A stretch of 64,000 bases of DNA from positions 37,266-101,265 of the forward strand of contig JAKFYB010000001.1 of NCBI GenBank assembly GCA_021731085.1, read 5' to 3'. The translations under genes and the position numbers were made by a program. The notes beneath the pieces were generated by a model, which searched no databases, was not told where the DNA came from, and saw nothing but the letters and a program-made list of their open reading frames with translations. This DNA comes from Dehalococcoidia bacterium (lineage in GTDB: Bacteria; Chloroflexota; Dehalococcoidia; DSTF01; JACRBR01). Shown piece after piece: positions 1-9,212 of this stretch; the first letter of the stretch is position 1, and every line of letters starts with the position of its first letter.

Positions 1-165
1 GCGCAGGAGGGGAGCCGGCGCGTGAAGGGCAGCGGCCTCGGGCTGGCGATCGTGAAGGGGTTCGTGACCCTTTCTGGCGGTTCTGTGCGGGTCGAGAGTG
101 CGCCCAGTGGCACGCGCTTTGTGATCCAACTACCGGTTGCCGAGCAGGCAAAGGCGTCCGCATGA
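1..165 (+). CDS. sensor histidine kinase, C-terminal end (partial)
   Basis: The reading frame is open from the first base and ends at a TGA that overlaps the next start (ATGA). The visible 54 residues contain the G2 box of a HATPase_c domain ([13 protein letters not shown]) followed by the usual closing strand ([11 protein letters not shown]). This is the ATP-binding tail of a histidine kinase whose sensor and His-containing parts lie outside the window. Translational overlap with the KdpE-like regulator makes it the likely kinase partner. Because the KdpD-type sensor domain is encoded separately at 6624-7757, this may be the kinase half of a split KdpD, which cannot be confirmed from 54 residues. 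Confidence 0.85.
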   Translation, partial: AQEGSRRVKGSGLGLAIVKGFVTLSGGSVRVESAPSGTRFVIQLPVAEQAKASA

Positions 166-854
166 GCAACCCGCGCATTCTCGTCGTCGATGACGAGGCC
201 CAGTTGCGCCGCGCGTTGCGCCGCTCGCTGGAAGGCCACGCATACGACGTACGAGAGGCGGATGACGGCGCGTCGGGCCTGCGTGAGTTCGACGCGTTCA
301 AGCCGGATGTCGTGCTGCTGGACCTGATGCTGCCCGACATGAGCGGCGTCGACGTTTGCCGCGAGCTGCGGCGCAAGCACGAGACACCCATCATCGTGCT
401 CTCGGTGGCGGACGACGAGAAGACGAAGGTCGCGGCGTTGGACGAGGGCGCCGACGACTACCTGACGAAGCCCTTCGGGATGGACGAACTGTTGGCGCGC
501 ATCCGCGTCGCGCTCCGTCGCGGCAGCACGAATCGCGCGCAGGGGTCGGAGATCTCGATGGGCGACCTCGTGATCGACATCGAGAAGCGCACGGTGCGGC
601 TGGGCGGTGACGAACTACACCTGACGCCTACGGAATACACGCTGTTGAAGTACCTGGCGACGAACGCGGGCAAGGTGCTCACGCATCCCATGATCTTGCG
701 CGCCGTCTGGGGCGCCGAGTACACGGACGACACCCACGTCTTGCGCACGTACATCAATCAATTGCGCGCGAAGCTTGGCGACGACTCGGGTTCGCCGCGC
801 TACATCCGCACCGACACGGGAATTGGATACCGATTCTTGGATCCGGAATCCTGA
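162..854 (+). CDS. kdpE: OmpR-family response regulator, KdpE-like
   Basis: 230 residues. An N-terminal receiver domain has the acidic pair D10-D11, the phospho-acceptor D54 ([10 protein letters not shown]) and the conserved K103 (LTKPF). A C-terminal winged-helix DNA-binding domain spans about 130-228 ([21 protein letters not shown] and a recognition-helix region rich in Arg). Length and layout are standard for OmpR/KdpE. It is coupled by ATGA overlap to the kinase end upstream and lies just ahead of kdpFABC, so it is expected to activate that operon when K+ is limiting. The kdpE name rests on neighbourhood and general similarity; other OmpR regulators look alike. Confidence 0.88.
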   Translation: MSNPRILVVDDEAQLRRALRRSLEGHAYDVREADDGASGLREFDAFKPDVVLLDLMLPDMSGVDVCRELRRKHETPIIVLSVADDEKTKVAALDEGADDYLTKPFGMDELLARIRVALRRGSTNRAQGSEISMGDLVIDIEKRTVRLGGDELHLTPTEYTLLKYLATNAGKVLTHPMILRAVWGAEYTDDTHVLRTYINQLRAKLGDDSGSPRYIRTDTGIGYRFLDPES

Positions 855-922
855 CAACTCCCGTATGCTTTGGTGCCATCTGGCACACGCGACCCTGACG
901 GCGTGCGCCTTACAGTGCCAGC

Positions 923-1306
923 ATGAAGATCCTGCTGGTCGAGGATGAAGCGGCACTGGCAGACGTAATCGCACGCAACCTGCGGGCGCGCGCCCACGAC
1001 GCGACCGTCGCGGGCACCGCTGAGGCCGCTATTCTCGCGATGGCTTCAGCGTGGCCGGATGTGCTTGTGCTCGACGTCAACCTTCCCGACTACACCGGCT
1101 GGGAGATCTTGCGGCGGCTCACGCCGGCGGACCGCGCGCGCGTTGGCGTCGTGGTGATCTCGGCAGCGCCATTGTCCCAGAAACGCATCGATGAGTTTCA
1201 GCCGCTCAAGTGGCTGCAGAAGCCGTTTCCGATGGACGCGCTCATCCGGCTCATCGCCGAGGTCGCGCCAAAGACTCTGGGTGACGGACAGGGAGGGGCG
1301 GAGTGA
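923..1306 (+). CDS. stand-alone receiver-domain protein
   Basis: 127 residues forming only a CheY-like receiver: acidic residues E7/D8, phospho-acceptor D51 (VLVLDVNLPD), S80 at the Thr/Ser switch position and K100 (WLQKPFP). No output domain is present. It starts 68 bases after kdpE with no strong ribosome-binding site and its stop overlaps the start of the next small gene. It could be a phosphate sink or a diffusible relay partner of the kinase, or act by protein contact. This role is inferred from domain content and context only. Confidence 0.8.
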   Translation: MKILLVEDEAALADVIARNLRARAHDATVAGTAEAAILAMASAWPDVLVLDVNLPDYTGWEILRRLTPADRARVGVVVISAAPLSQKRIDEFQPLKWLQKPFPMDALIRLIAEVAPKTLGDGQGGAE

Positions 1307-1488
1307 TGGAAGAGATGCTGGTCCGGGTGGCAGTGCTCGTGACGATGGTAGTTCTCGTGGGCCTGAGCTGGCAGACCGAAGCAGTAAGGTTGGCTCTCGG
1401 GCGTCCCCGCAAGGTGGAGCCCGTACGCAGGCGCAAGCAGGCAATCACGACGTACAGGGTCGCCCGCTCAAGGCGGCAGCAAGGATGA
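1306..1488 (+). CDS. small single-pass membrane protein, basic tail
   Basis: 60 residues starting MEEMLVRVAVLVTMVV, with one hydrophobic helix at about 5-22 and then a strongly basic tail (RPRKVEPVRRRKQ). A purine-rich ribosome-binding site (gggcggag) precedes the ATG; a GTG three bases earlier is also possible. The start overlaps the stop of the receiver gene (TGATG), which supports a real, coupled gene. It is not a family I recognise. Its place in the kdp operon suggests an accessory membrane peptide or anchor, without direct evidence. Confidence 0.55.
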   Translation: MEEMLVRVAVLVTMVVLVGLSWQTEAVRLALGRPRKVEPVRRRKQAITTYRVARSRRQQG

Positions 1489-1521
1489 CGTCGTGCAGTA
1501 GAAGGAGCCGGAGGAGTGGCA

Positions 1522-1608
1522 ATGGAATCGGTCATTGTCGGTCTGGTGTTTGGGGCAGTCGCCCTGTGGGTGTTGGTTTCCAACTGGTCGGATGAGGTCG
1601 GCTCATGA
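1522..1608 (+). CDS. 28-residue membrane micropeptide in kdp operon
   Basis: ATG preceded by a good ribosome-binding site (ggaggag). The product is 28 residues, nearly all one hydrophobic helix (residues 4-20) with a short acidic C-terminus (WSDEVGS). Its stop overlaps the ATG of the next micropeptide (ATGA), a sign of coupling. It is KdpF-sized and KdpF-like in style but is not KdpF, which is identifiable at 1697. Function unknown; a small regulatory or stabilising subunit of the Kdp complex is the natural hypothesis. Confidence 0.5.
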   Translation: MESVIVGLVFGAVALWVLVSNWSDEVGS

Positions 1609-1691
1609 ATAGCGATGTCGTGTTCCTCCTTGTGAGTGCGTTGCTATTCGCGATCTTCGCTGGCGCAGTCTGGTTCTTTCAGGAGGTGTGA
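1605..1691 (+). CDS. second 28-residue membrane micropeptide in kdp operon
   Basis: Starts by ATGA overlap with the preceding micropeptide and encodes 28 residues: a short polar N-terminus (MNSDV), one hydrophobic helix (about 6-23) and a short tail ending FFQEV. The gene's own end supplies an aggaggtg ribosome-binding site for kdpF six bases downstream. Comparable tiny hydrophobic genes are often seen just before kdpF in other bacteria but are seldom annotated. Probably an accessory peptide of the transporter; unproven. Confidence 0.5.
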   Translation: MNSDVVFLLVSALLFAIFAGAVWFFQEV

Positions 1692-1696
1692 CGAGC

Positions 1697-1780
1697 ATGG
1701 AAAACGTGATTCTCTCGATCGGCGCGATTTGCGTGATGGTCTATCTGCTTGTCGCGCTCATTCGCCCGGAGAAGTTCTGA
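1697..1780 (+). CDS. kdpF: K+-transporting ATPase, KdpF peptide
   Basis: 27 residues (MENVILSIGAICVMVYLLVA then LIRPEKF). One membrane helix followed by the conserved ending Leu-Ile-(Arg)-Pro-Glu-Lys-Phe, typical of KdpF. It lies one base before the kdpA ATG, the usual order F-A-B-C. KdpF is a small subunit that stabilises the KdpFABC complex in the cytoplasmic membrane. An aggaggtg ribosome-binding site lies directly upstream. Too short for most gene callers but convincing by sequence ending and position. Confidence 0.88.
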   Translation: MENVILSIGAICVMVYLLVALIRPEKF

Positions 1781-1781
1781 C

Positions 1782-3518
1782 ATGACGATCTTTGGTGTGC
1801 TTCACATTCTTCTGTTTTTCTTTGTCGTCCTCGCGCTCACCAAGCCGCTGGGGGCGTACATGCACGCCGTCTTCGAAGGCGAGGGAATACTCTCGAAGAA
1901 GGTGTTCGGTCCCGTCGAGCGCGTCATTTTCCGCGTGTTCTTCGTGGATGCGAAGGTTGAGATGGACTGGAAGCGCTACGCGCTGAGCATGATCATGTTC
2001 AGCGCTGTCAGCATGCTGGCCGTCTACACCATTCTTCGCGCCCAGGGGGACCTCCCCCTCAACCCGCAGGACTTGCCCGGGACGACGCCCCATCTTGCCT
2101 TCAACACGGCGGCCAGCTTCACGTCTAACACGAACTGGCAGTCGTACGGCGGCGAAACGACGATGAGCTACTTCTCACAGATGGTGGCTTTGACGGTTCA
2201 GAACTTTGTATCCGCTGCCGTTGGTATTGCCGTCGTGCTGGTCCTTATTCGCGGCTTCACGAGGAAGTCAACGTCCGACCTCGGCAACTTCTGGGTCGAC
2301 CTGACGCGCTGCACGCTCTGGATCCTTCTACCTATGTCTTCGATCTTGGCGCTGCTGCTTGTTTCGCAGGGCGTCATCCAGAACTTCGACTCGTATAAGG
2401 AGATCACGACAGTCGAGGGTGCGAAGCAGATCTTCGCCATGGGACCCGCCGCGTCGCAGATCGCCATCAAGCAGCTCGGGACGAACGGCGGCGGCTTCTT
2501 CAACGCGAACTCCGCGGTGCCCTTCGAGAACCCGACACCGTTCTCTAACTTCCTCGAGGCAGTTAGCATCATCCTCATCCCTGCTGGTTTGACCTACACG
2601 TTCGGCAAGATGGTCGGCAGCACCCGCCAGGGCTGGGCCGTGTTCGCTGCCATGTCGGTCATCTTTCTCGCAGGGACATTCTTCGTCTACAACGCTGAGC
2701 AGACGGGCAACCCGACGCTCGATGACCTCGGCGTCAGCCAGTCGTACGAAACGGGCGACCTCGCTTCCTCCGGCGGCAACATGGAGGGCAAGGAGATCCG
2801 CTTCGGTATCGCCGACTCGGCGATTTGGGCGGTCTCAACGACGGGTGCGTCGAACGGCTCGGTGAACTCGATGCACGATAGCTACACGCCGCTCGGGGGT
2901 CTCATTCCGATGTTCAACATGCACCTCGGGGAGGTCGTGTTTGGAGGTGTCGGCTCGGGACTCTACGGCATGCTCGTCTTCGCGATCATCTCTGTGTTTA
3001 TCGCGGGTCTCATGATCGGCCGCACGCCGGAATACCTAGGGAAGAAGATCGGGCCGAAGGAAATGAAGCTTGCGGGCATCTACTTCCTGACTACGTCGGC
3101 GATGATGCTTCTTCTCACCGCCGTCGCGGTTTCAGTCGATCAGGGCAAGGTCGGCCCTCTGAATGCGGGGGCTCATGGGTACTCAGAGATCCTTTACGCC
3201 TTCACATCGGCCGGCGCGAACAACGGGTCCGCGTTTGGTGGCCTGACGGCGAACACGGAGTTCTACAACACGGCGCTAGGTATCTCGATGCTCGTCTGCC
3301 GGTTTGTCCCGATGATTGCGATCCTGGCGCTGGCCGGGGCGCTCGCTAACAAGCAGAAGGTGCCTACGACGGCGGGCACGCTGCCTACCGACTCGCCGCT
3401 GTTCGTCGGGTTTCTCGTGGGCGTCGTGATCATCGTCGGTGGCCTGACGTTCTTCCCCGCGCTCACGCTAGGCCCGATCGTCGAACACTTCCTCGTCAAC
3501 GCCGGCATCCTGTCGTAG
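1782..3518 (+). CDS. kdpA: K+-transporting ATPase subunit A (channel-like)
   Basis: 578 residues from the ATG at 1782; the frame is open 33 bases further up but that part overlaps kdpF. Multi-spanning membrane subunit that selects and conducts K+ (SKT superfamily). Four pore-loop regions are visible: [37 protein letters not shown] and [12 protein letters not shown]. About ten membrane helices, and the length is normal for KdpA (near 560-600). Followed 11 bases later by kdpB. Works with KdpB, C and F as the high-affinity K+ importer; expression is expected under K+ limitation through the two-component genes at the front of the locus. Confidence 0.97.
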   Translation: MTIFGVLHILLFFFVVLALTKPLGAYMHAVFEGEGILSKKVFGPVERVIFRVFFVDAKVEMDWKRYALSMIMFSAVSMLAVYTILRAQGDLPLNPQDLPGTTPHLAFNTAASFTSNTNWQSYGGETTMSYFSQMVALTVQNFVSAAVGIAVVLVLIRGFTRKSTSDLGNFWVDLTRCTLWILLPMSSILALLLVSQGVIQNFDSYKEITTVEGAKQIFAMGPAASQIAIKQLGTNGGGFFNANSAVPFENPTPFSNFLEAVSIILIPAGLTYTFGKMVGSTRQGWAVFAAMSVIFLAGTFFVYNAEQTGNPTLDDLGVSQSYETGDLASSGGNMEGKEIRFGIADSAIWAVSTTGASNGSVNSMHDSYTPLGGLIPMFNMHLGEVVFGGVGSGLYGMLVFAIISVFIAGLMIGRTPEYLGKKIGPKEMKLAGIYFLTTSAMMLLLTAVAVSVDQGKVGPLNAGAHGYSEILYAFTSAGANNGSAFGGLTANTEFYNTALGISMLVCRFVPMIAILALAGALANKQKVPTTAGTLPTDSPLFVGFLVGVVIIVGGLTFFPALTLGPIVEHFLVNAGILS

Positions 3519-3529
3519 GAGATACGCAC

Positions 3530-5611
3530 ATGTCTGTACAAATGCCAAATGCGCCTGAGTACCGTGAAGGTCGCTCCGAAATCGCGAAGCAGCGCCAGGC
3601 GCGCGCCTCGATCTGGAACTGGCCGATCATCCTTCAGGCCACAATCGACTCGGTCAAGAAGCTGAACCCGCTCCACCTCCTTGGGAACCCCGTCATGCTC
3701 GTCGTCGAGATTGGCGCCCTCGTCACGACGGTGCTCTGGCTCGATATCGCCTTCGGCGACCGGGCTGAAGGCGGGTTCTTCACCGCCGCCGTCTCAGTCT
3801 GGCTCTGGTTCACCGTGCTTTTTGCGAACTTCGCCGAAGCGATGGCCGAAGGCCGAGGCAAGGCGCAGGCCAACACCCTGCGGGCGATGAAACGTGACAC
3901 GATGGCCCGTCGCGACCGGGATGGCCGCATCGAAGAGGTCCCATCATCCGAACTGCGCATCGGCGACATCGTCCGTGTGGAGGCAGGCGAGATCATCCCC
4001 GGAGATGGTGACGTCATCGAAGGCGTGGCCTACGTGAGCGAGGCCGCCATAACGGGCGAGTCGGCACCCGTCATCAAGGAACCTGGCACGGATATCAGGA
4101 CGTCCGTAACCGGCGGCACGACCGTCACCAGCGACTGGCTGCGCGTCCGTATATCGGCCAACCCAGGCGAAACGTTCCTCGACCGGATGATTGCACTTGT
4201 CGAGGGTGCACAGCGCCAGAAGACGCCGAATGAAATCGCTCTCAACATCCTGCTAGCGACGTTCACCATCATCTTCCTGCTTGCTGTGGGAACCGTGCGG
4301 CCGTTCGCGCAATACGTCGGCGGCGATGTGACTACCACGGCGCTGGTTGCCCTGCTCGTTTGTCTGATTCCGACAACTATCGGCGGGCTGCTCTCTGCGA
4401 TCGGAATCGCGGGGATGGACCGCATGGTGCAGCGCAACGTGCTGGCGATGTCCGGGAAAGCCGTCGAGACGGCCGGCGACATCGACACACTGCTGCTCGA
4501 CAAGACCGGCACGATCACGTTTGGAAACAGGCTTGCCGCTGAGTTCATCCCCGTCGGCGACCACTCCGAGAAGGAGATTGCAACCGCGGCGCTACAATCA
4601 TCGCTCGCGGATGAGACGCCGGAGGGCAAGTCTATCGTCGATCTGGCGCACCGTCTCGGCTACAACGGCGTCGGCGCAGATCCGCGCGCCGAGTTGATTC
4701 CGTTCACCGCGGAAACCCGCATGAGCGGTATGGCACTCGATGGCCATCGGATCATGAAGGGTGCGGTCGATGCGGTGAGCAAGCTTGCGACGAACATCCC
4801 GGCCGATCTGGAGACCGTTTCTACTCGCATCGCGATGGCGGGCGGCACGCCTCTTGCCGTCGTCGACAACGCCGAGGTCCTGGGCGTCATCTACTTGAAG
4901 GACACCGTCAAGCCGGGTATCAAGGCAAAGTTCGAGGAGATGCGCCGCGCCGGCATTCGCACGGTCATGATCACCGGCGATAACAAGCTGACAGCTGCGA
5001 CCATCGCCGCCGAGGCGGGTGTCGATGACTTCGTCGCCGAGGCGAAGCCCGAAGACAAGATGCAGCTTATCCGCGACGAACAGGCGCTCGGCCGTCTCGT
5101 TGCGATGACGGGTGACGGCACTAACGACGCCCCCGCCCTCGCCCAGGCCGACGTCGGAGTCGCCATGAACTCCGGCACAGCCGCGGCGAAAGAGGCCGCC
5201 AACATGGTTGACCTCGATTCCGACCCCACCAAGCTCATGGACGTCGTCGCTGTGGGCAAGCAGATGTTGATGACGCGTGGGTCACTCACGACGTTCAGTA
5301 TCGCTAACGATGTCTCGAAGTACTTTGCGATCATCCCCGCAATGTTCATTGGCATCTACCCTCAACTCGACAAGATGAACGTCATGCGGCTGTCCACACC
5401 GGAGAGTGCGATCCTCTCCGCCGTGATCTTCAACGCGCTGATCATCATCCTGCTTGTGCCGCTTGCTCTGCGTGGCGTTGCATACCGGGCTGCGCCGGCC
5501 GCTGACATCCTGCGCGGCAACCTGTTGATTTACGGCGTCGGGGGCCTCATTGCCCCATTCATCGGCATCAAGCTCATCGACATGCTGCTCGTGCTGCTTC
5601 AGCTCGACTAG
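3530..5611 (+). CDS. kdpB: K+-transporting ATPase subunit B (P-type ATPase)
   Basis: 693 residues, the usual KdpB size. ATP-hydrolysing subunit of the K+ importer. P-type signatures are intact: ITGESAPV (actuator domain), DKTGTIT with phospho-acceptor D324, [10 protein letters not shown], and the hinge motif [10 protein letters not shown]. Membrane helices lie near residues 35-90, 240-290 and 590-690. A clear ribosome-binding site (taggag) precedes the ATG. It couples ATP hydrolysis to K+ flow through KdpA at the cytoplasmic membrane. Confidence 0.98.
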   Translation: MSVQMPNAPEYREGRSEIAKQRQARASIWNWPIILQATIDSVKKLNPLHLLGNPVMLVVEIGALVTTVLWLDIAFGDRAEGGFFTAAVSVWLWFTVLFANFAEAMAEGRGKAQANTLRAMKRDTMARRDRDGRIEEVPSSELRIGDIVRVEAGEIIPGDGDVIEGVAYVSEAAITGESAPVIKEPGTDIRTSVTGGTTVTSDWLRVRISANPGETFLDRMIALVEGAQRQKTPNEIALNILLATFTIIFLLAVGTVRPFAQYVGGDVTTTALVALLVCLIPTTIGGLLSAIGIAGMDRMVQRNVLAMSGKAVETAGDIDTLLLDKTGTITFGNRLAAEFIPVGDHSEKEIATAALQSSLADETPEGKSIVDLAHRLGYNGVGADPRAELIPFTAETRMSGMALDGHRIMKGAVDAVSKLATNIPADLETVSTRIAMAGGTPLAVVDNAEVLGVIYLKDTVKPGIKAKFEEMRRAGIRTVMITGDNKLTAATIAAEAGVDDFVAEAKPEDKMQLIRDEQALGRLVAMTGDGTNDAPALAQADVGVAMNSGTAAAKEAANMVDLDSDPTKLMDVVAVGKQMLMTRGSLTTFSIANDVSKYFAIIPAMFIGIYPQLDKMNVMRLSTPESAILSAVIFNALIIILLVPLALRGVAYRAAPAADILRGNLLIYGVGGLIAPFIGIKLIDMLLVLLQLD

Positions 5612-5621
5612 AAGAAGGAAG

Positions 5622-6212
5622 ATGGACATGCTTCAGAACACATTCAAGGACCTTCGCACAACGATCATCGCCTTCGCGGCGTTCACGGTGCTGCTCGGCC
5701 TAGCCTATCCGGCGGCAATCACAGGCATCGCCCAGGTCGTCTTCCCCGGCCATGCGGACGGCAGCCTGGTAACTCGTGACGGTGAAGTAGTAGGCTCGGC
5801 TCTTGTCGGGCAGAACTTCTCGGGCGCGCAGTACTTCCACCCGCGCCCATCCGCCGCCGGAGCCGATGGCTACGATGCCGGTGCCTCGTCAGGCTCCAAC
5901 CTCGGCCCATCCAGCCAGGCGCTTGCCGACCGCGTCGCTGCGGACGTTGCGCGCATTCGCGAAGAGGAGGGCTTGCCGGCAGACGCCGAGATTCCCGTGG
6001 ACGCCGTGACGGCGTCGGCGAGCGGGCTCGACCCGCACATCTCTCCCGCGTACGCGGATCTCCAGGTCGCTCGTGTTGCCCGCGAGCGTGGGCTGTCAGA
6101 AGATGTCGTCCGCGATCTGGTGCAGAAGTACACCGACGGTTCGACGCTGTGGCTGCTCGGAGAGCCGCGCGTCAATGTGCTGAAGCTGAACCTTGCGCTT
6201 GACGAGATGTAG
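5622..6212 (+). CDS. kdpC: K+-transporting ATPase subunit C
   Basis: 196 residues from ATG 5622 (ribosome-binding site gaaggaag); longer in-frame starts would lie inside kdpB. One N-terminal membrane helix (about 12-35), then the conserved segment with Gly-Gln-Phe/Asn-Phe type residues ([21 protein letters not shown]) and [20 protein letters not shown], both hallmarks of KdpC. The protein stabilises the KdpAB complex and helps ATP binding. Length fits the family (about 190). Confidence 0.97.
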   Translation: MDMLQNTFKDLRTTIIAFAAFTVLLGLAYPAAITGIAQVVFPGHADGSLVTRDGEVVGSALVGQNFSGAQYFHPRPSAAGADGYDAGASSGSNLGPSSQALADRVAADVARIREEEGLPADAEIPVDAVTASASGLDPHISPAYADLQVARVARERGLSEDVVRDLVQKYTDGSTLWLLGEPRVNVLKLNLALDEM

Positions 6213-6237
6213 GTTCCGAGTGAAGGGAGGTCGTGAC

Positions 6238-6627
6238 ATGAAGCCAGTCGCTGTCGACACGAAGGATTTGCTTATCGTCAGCAATGACACCGGTTTCGGC
6301 ATGGCGCTGGTCGTCGTCCTCAAGAGCGCGCACTTCCGCATCATGGTCGACAGCTGGCCGCTCTCGACGCTCGCGGACGCGGCTCCGCCTGATGCCGCCA
6401 TCGTCGATCTCCACGGCGATGAGACCGTCGTCGGACTTCGGGAGTTGCTCGATCGATGGCCCACGGCTCGATTCCTCTTCGCCGTACGTGAGATGCCCCT
6501 GCGCGCGACGCTGGCTCGCATCATCCGCGATCATGGCGGCGTGACACTTGCCAAGGACGAATCGCCCATGGTGTTTGCGTCGTCGCTCGTCGCGATGCTG
6601 GCGTCCGAGGATGGAGCAGGCCCATGA
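6238..6627 (+). CDS. degenerate receiver-like protein between kdpC and kdpD
   Basis: 129 residues from the ATG with a gggagg ribosome-binding site; its stop overlaps the next start (ATGA). The pattern of a receiver fold can be followed (LLIVSNDTGFGMALVVVLK, then DAAIVDLHGDET and a late KDESPM), with an Asp at the phospho-acceptor position but no acidic pair at the first strand and no clear Lys-Pro motif. It may be a pseudoreceiver that binds rather than accepts phosphate, perhaps linking the KdpD-type sensor to the kinase. This assignment is tentative. Confidence 0.5.
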   Translation: MKPVAVDTKDLLIVSNDTGFGMALVVVLKSAHFRIMVDSWPLSTLADAAPPDAAIVDLHGDETVVGLRELLDRWPTARFLFAVREMPLRATLARIIRDHGGVTLAKDESPMVFASSLVAMLASEDGAGP

Positions 6628-7757
6628 CCGACACGACGCGGCCAGATCCAGACGCGATCCTTCGCAAGGTACAGCGCGAAGAGCGCGCCCATGATCGCTC
6701 GCGTGGGTCGCTCCGTATCTATCTCGGCGCGTTTGCCGGCATCGGCAAGACCTACGCGATGCTGAACGAAGCGCAACGGCGGCGCAAGTACGGCGAGGAC
6801 GTCGTCGTCGGCTTCGTCGAGACGCACCGGCGTCCCCAGACGGTGGCCGTTCTCGATGGACTCGAGGTCATCTCGCGCAAGAAGGTCGAATACCGCGGTG
6901 TCATCGTCGAAGAGATGGACGTGGAGGCGATCATTCGCCGCCATCCTGCTGTGTGCCTGATCGATGAGCTCGCGCACACAAACGCGCCAGGCTCCGAGCG
7001 CGAGAAGCGCTATGAGGATGTGGAACTGATTCTCGATGCGGGGATCAACGTCGTCTCGACGCTCAATGTCCAGCACATCGAGAGCCTGAACGACACCGTC
7101 GAATCGATCACGGGCGTCAAAGTGCGCGAGACCATCCCAGACCGCATCATCGACGAGGCGGACGAGGTTATCCTCATCGATCTATCGCCCGAGGCCGCCC
7201 GCGCGCGCATGGAGCACGGCAACATCTATCCGCCGGAGCAGGCGAAGGCGGCGCTACAGAGCTTCTTCCGTCCACAGAATCTCGCTGCGCTCCGCGAGAT
7301 CGCGCTCCGACGCACGGCGCAGGATGTTGATGAAGACCTCGATGAATACATGCGAGAGGCAGCCCGAGACGCCAAGGAGGTCGACGAGCACGTCCTCGTG
7401 TACGTCGATGCGACGCCGTTCTCGCGCACGTTGATCCGCCGCGGGTGGCGGCTCGCGCAGGGTTTGCACGCTGACCTGTGTGTCGCGTATCTCGACCGCG
7501 AGGCTGGCGATGCGGCGCAGCGCGAACTTGCCCGGACACTGGAACTGGCGGAGGACCTCAACGCGCGCGTTCAGAAGCTTGAGGGTTCGGACGAAGCGTC
7601 GACGCTTGTTGCGTACGTAAGGGCTACCGGCGTGAATCACATCGTTCTTGCTCACCGCCCGCGTACGGGTATCCGCGCGGCGCTGAGCTCATCGTTCGCA
7701 GACCGCCTGATGGCGGCGGCGCCGACGGTTGATGTGCATCTCGTATCGCAAGGCTGA
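6624..7757 (+). CDS. kdpD: stand-alone KdpD sensor + USP domain protein (no kinase)
   Basis: 377 residues. Residues about 25-235 are the KdpD sensor domain with a Walker-A-like motif (GAFAGIGKTYAML), GFVETHRRPQT, CLIDELAHTNAPGS and NVQHIESLND, all standard for KdpD. Residues about 245-375 form a universal-stress-type domain (HVLVYVDATPFSRTLIRRG). A full KdpD is near 900 residues and continues with four membrane helices, GAF and kinase domains, all absent here. The stop is clean and the next gene is on the other strand. It probably senses K+ or c-di-AMP and signals to the separate kinase encoded at the start of the window. Confidence 0.9.
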   Translation: MTDTTRPDPDAILRKVQREERAHDRSRGSLRIYLGAFAGIGKTYAMLNEAQRRRKYGEDVVVGFVETHRRPQTVAVLDGLEVISRKKVEYRGVIVEEMDVEAIIRRHPAVCLIDELAHTNAPGSEREKRYEDVELILDAGINVVSTLNVQHIESLNDTVESITGVKVRETIPDRIIDEADEVILIDLSPEAARARMEHGNIYPPEQAKAALQSFFRPQNLAALREIALRRTAQDVDEDLDEYMREAARDAKEVDEHVLVYVDATPFSRTLIRRGWRLAQGLHADLCVAYLDREAGDAAQRELARTLELAEDLNARVQKLEGSDEASTLVAYVRATGVNHIVLAHRPRTGIRAALSSSFADRLMAAAPTVDVHLVSQG

Positions 7758-7784
7758 CGCACCACGAACCATGTCGGCCGCAGA

Positions 7785-9212
7785 TCAGATGGCTTCGGCG
7801 GTGGGCTCCCGTACAAGCGGTACGGCCTCGTTTGCAACGAACTTGTGGATGAACATCGATGCCACCACCGCGAGCGCGGCCGTCGTGATGACGGCGATCA
7901 TCACCAGCCGAAACGTCGCCACATCGCCACCCGCACTATCGCTGTTGAGAACGCCTGCGAGGATGCCGGCGCCGACGATGCTGCCGACGTAGCGCATCAT
8001 CGAGCTTGTGCCGGCTGCTGAACCCGCGAGCGTGCGGGGAGCGGACTCGATGGCCGCCGTGCCCGCCGCGCCCACGCCCAACCCCAGACCCAGCCCGAGC
8101 AGCGCCAGGCAGGACGCGAGATACACCGGCGACACGTCGGGCGTAAGGCCCCCAAGCAGCGCGACGGACGCGATGAGCATGAGGACGGATCCGATCTGCG
8201 CCGACGGGCGACGGCCCCATGCGTCGGACAGCCTGCCGCCGAACGGGGCCGTGATCGCGACAAGAACGGACATGGCGCCGAGCAGCAGCCCGGACAGCTC
8301 CGTGCTCTTGCCCTGCACTTCACGGATGAAGAACGGGATCATCAGCAGCGTCGTGTACATCGTCAGGTTCGACAGGAGCGCATACGCCGTCGCTGCCGCG
8401 AACGACGTCACGCGGAAGAGGCGCCACTCCGCCGCAGGTGAAGCCGTCGTGCGTTGGCGCCAGACGAACAGAGCCGCGATTAGCGCTGTGCCACCCCAGC
8501 GAAGGACGCTCTCGACGACGGTCGTTTCTTCGCGAAGGGACGCGAGTTGCAACGTGAGTGATACCAGCACGCCAACGAACAGTCCGGTGCCGATCCAGTC
8601 CATAGGCGTGCGAGGCACCTGCTCCGGATCGCGGACGTTCAGGCGTTGCAGCAGGAGCAGTGCCAGCAGGATGAATGGCACGCTGATCGGGAACAGCCAG
8701 CGCCACGACGCGATAGCCAGTGTCGCCGCGCCGATCAACGGTCCGACCGCCGCCGCGAACGAAAGGACGGCGCCGTTGATCCCGTTCAGCCGGCCAAGCT
8801 GTTCGGGCGGGGCGTGCGTGCGCAACATTGCCATGCCGTTGGGGATGAGCGTCGCACCGGCGGCGGCCTGCGCCACCCGCAAGATCACCAACGTCGGAAA
8901 GTTCGGAGAGAACGGCGTGATGACGGCGAGGACGAGGAAGACGAGCAGCCCGCCACGATACACCCGCGCACGCCCGATCTGGTCGCCCAACCGCCCGCCA
9001 ATCGGTTGCGCGACGGCCATCGCAATCAGGTAGCCGGAGATCAGCCACGCGACGGCGCCGTGACTCAGCGAGAACTCATCGCGGATGTCGGGAAGAGCAA
9101 CCGCCACCATCGTCGAGTTCAGCGGCGCCAGGATAGCGCCGAGCGACGATAGGGCGAGCAGTAGCGGGACGCTGGTAGTTGGAGTGGCGCTGGCGGGTGC
9201 TTGTCTAGCCAA
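7785..9212 (-). CDS. MFS transporter, DHA2 (14-helix) drug exporter type
   Basis: 475 residues if translation starts at the TTG at 9212, which overlaps the stop of the upstream gene (TTGGCTAG). The frame is open further back but that part runs through the upstream gene. The first helix carries LAPLNSTMVAVALPDI, a variant of the DHA2 motif, and the loop GGRLGDQIGRARVYRGG is the classic MFS motif A. Length and about 14 hydrophobic segments fit the EmrB/QacA proton-coupled exporters. Substrate unknown. Coupling to the dikinase ATP-binding half suggests a shared operon, for example for modification and export of a compound. Confidence 0.85.
   Translation of the reverse strand: MARQAPASATPTTSVPLLLALSSLGAILAPLNSTMVAVALPDIRDEFSLSHGAVAWLISGYLIAMAVAQPIGGRLGDQIGRARVYRGGLLVFLVLAVITPFSPNFPTLVILRVAQAAAGATLIPNGMAMLRTHAPPEQLGRLNGINGAVLSFAAAVGPLIGAATLAIASWRWLFPISVPFILLALLLLQRLNVRDPEQVPRTPMDWIGTGLFVGVLVSLTLQLASLREETTVVESVLRWGGTALIAALFVWRQRTTASPAAEWRLFRVTSFAAATAYALLSNLTMYTTLLMIPFFIREVQGKSTELSGLLLGAMSVLVAITAPFGGRLSDAWGRRPSAQIGSVLMLIASVALLGGLTPDVSPVYLASCLALLGLGLGLGVGAAGTAAIESAPRTLAGSAAGTSSMMRYVGSIVGAGILAGVLNSDSAGGDVATFRLVMIAVITTAALAVVASMFIHKFVANEAVPLVREPTAEAI

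Noticed and set aside
1749..1781. Longer KdpA start
   Set aside because: The extra 11 residues overlap kdpF in another frame; the ATG at 1782 gives the family's normal N-terminus.
8008..9033. Forward 341-residue frame opposite the MFS gene
   Set aside because: A shadow frame produced by GC-rich codons; Ser/Arg/Pro-rich and without structure, whereas the reverse frame is a clear MFS transporter.
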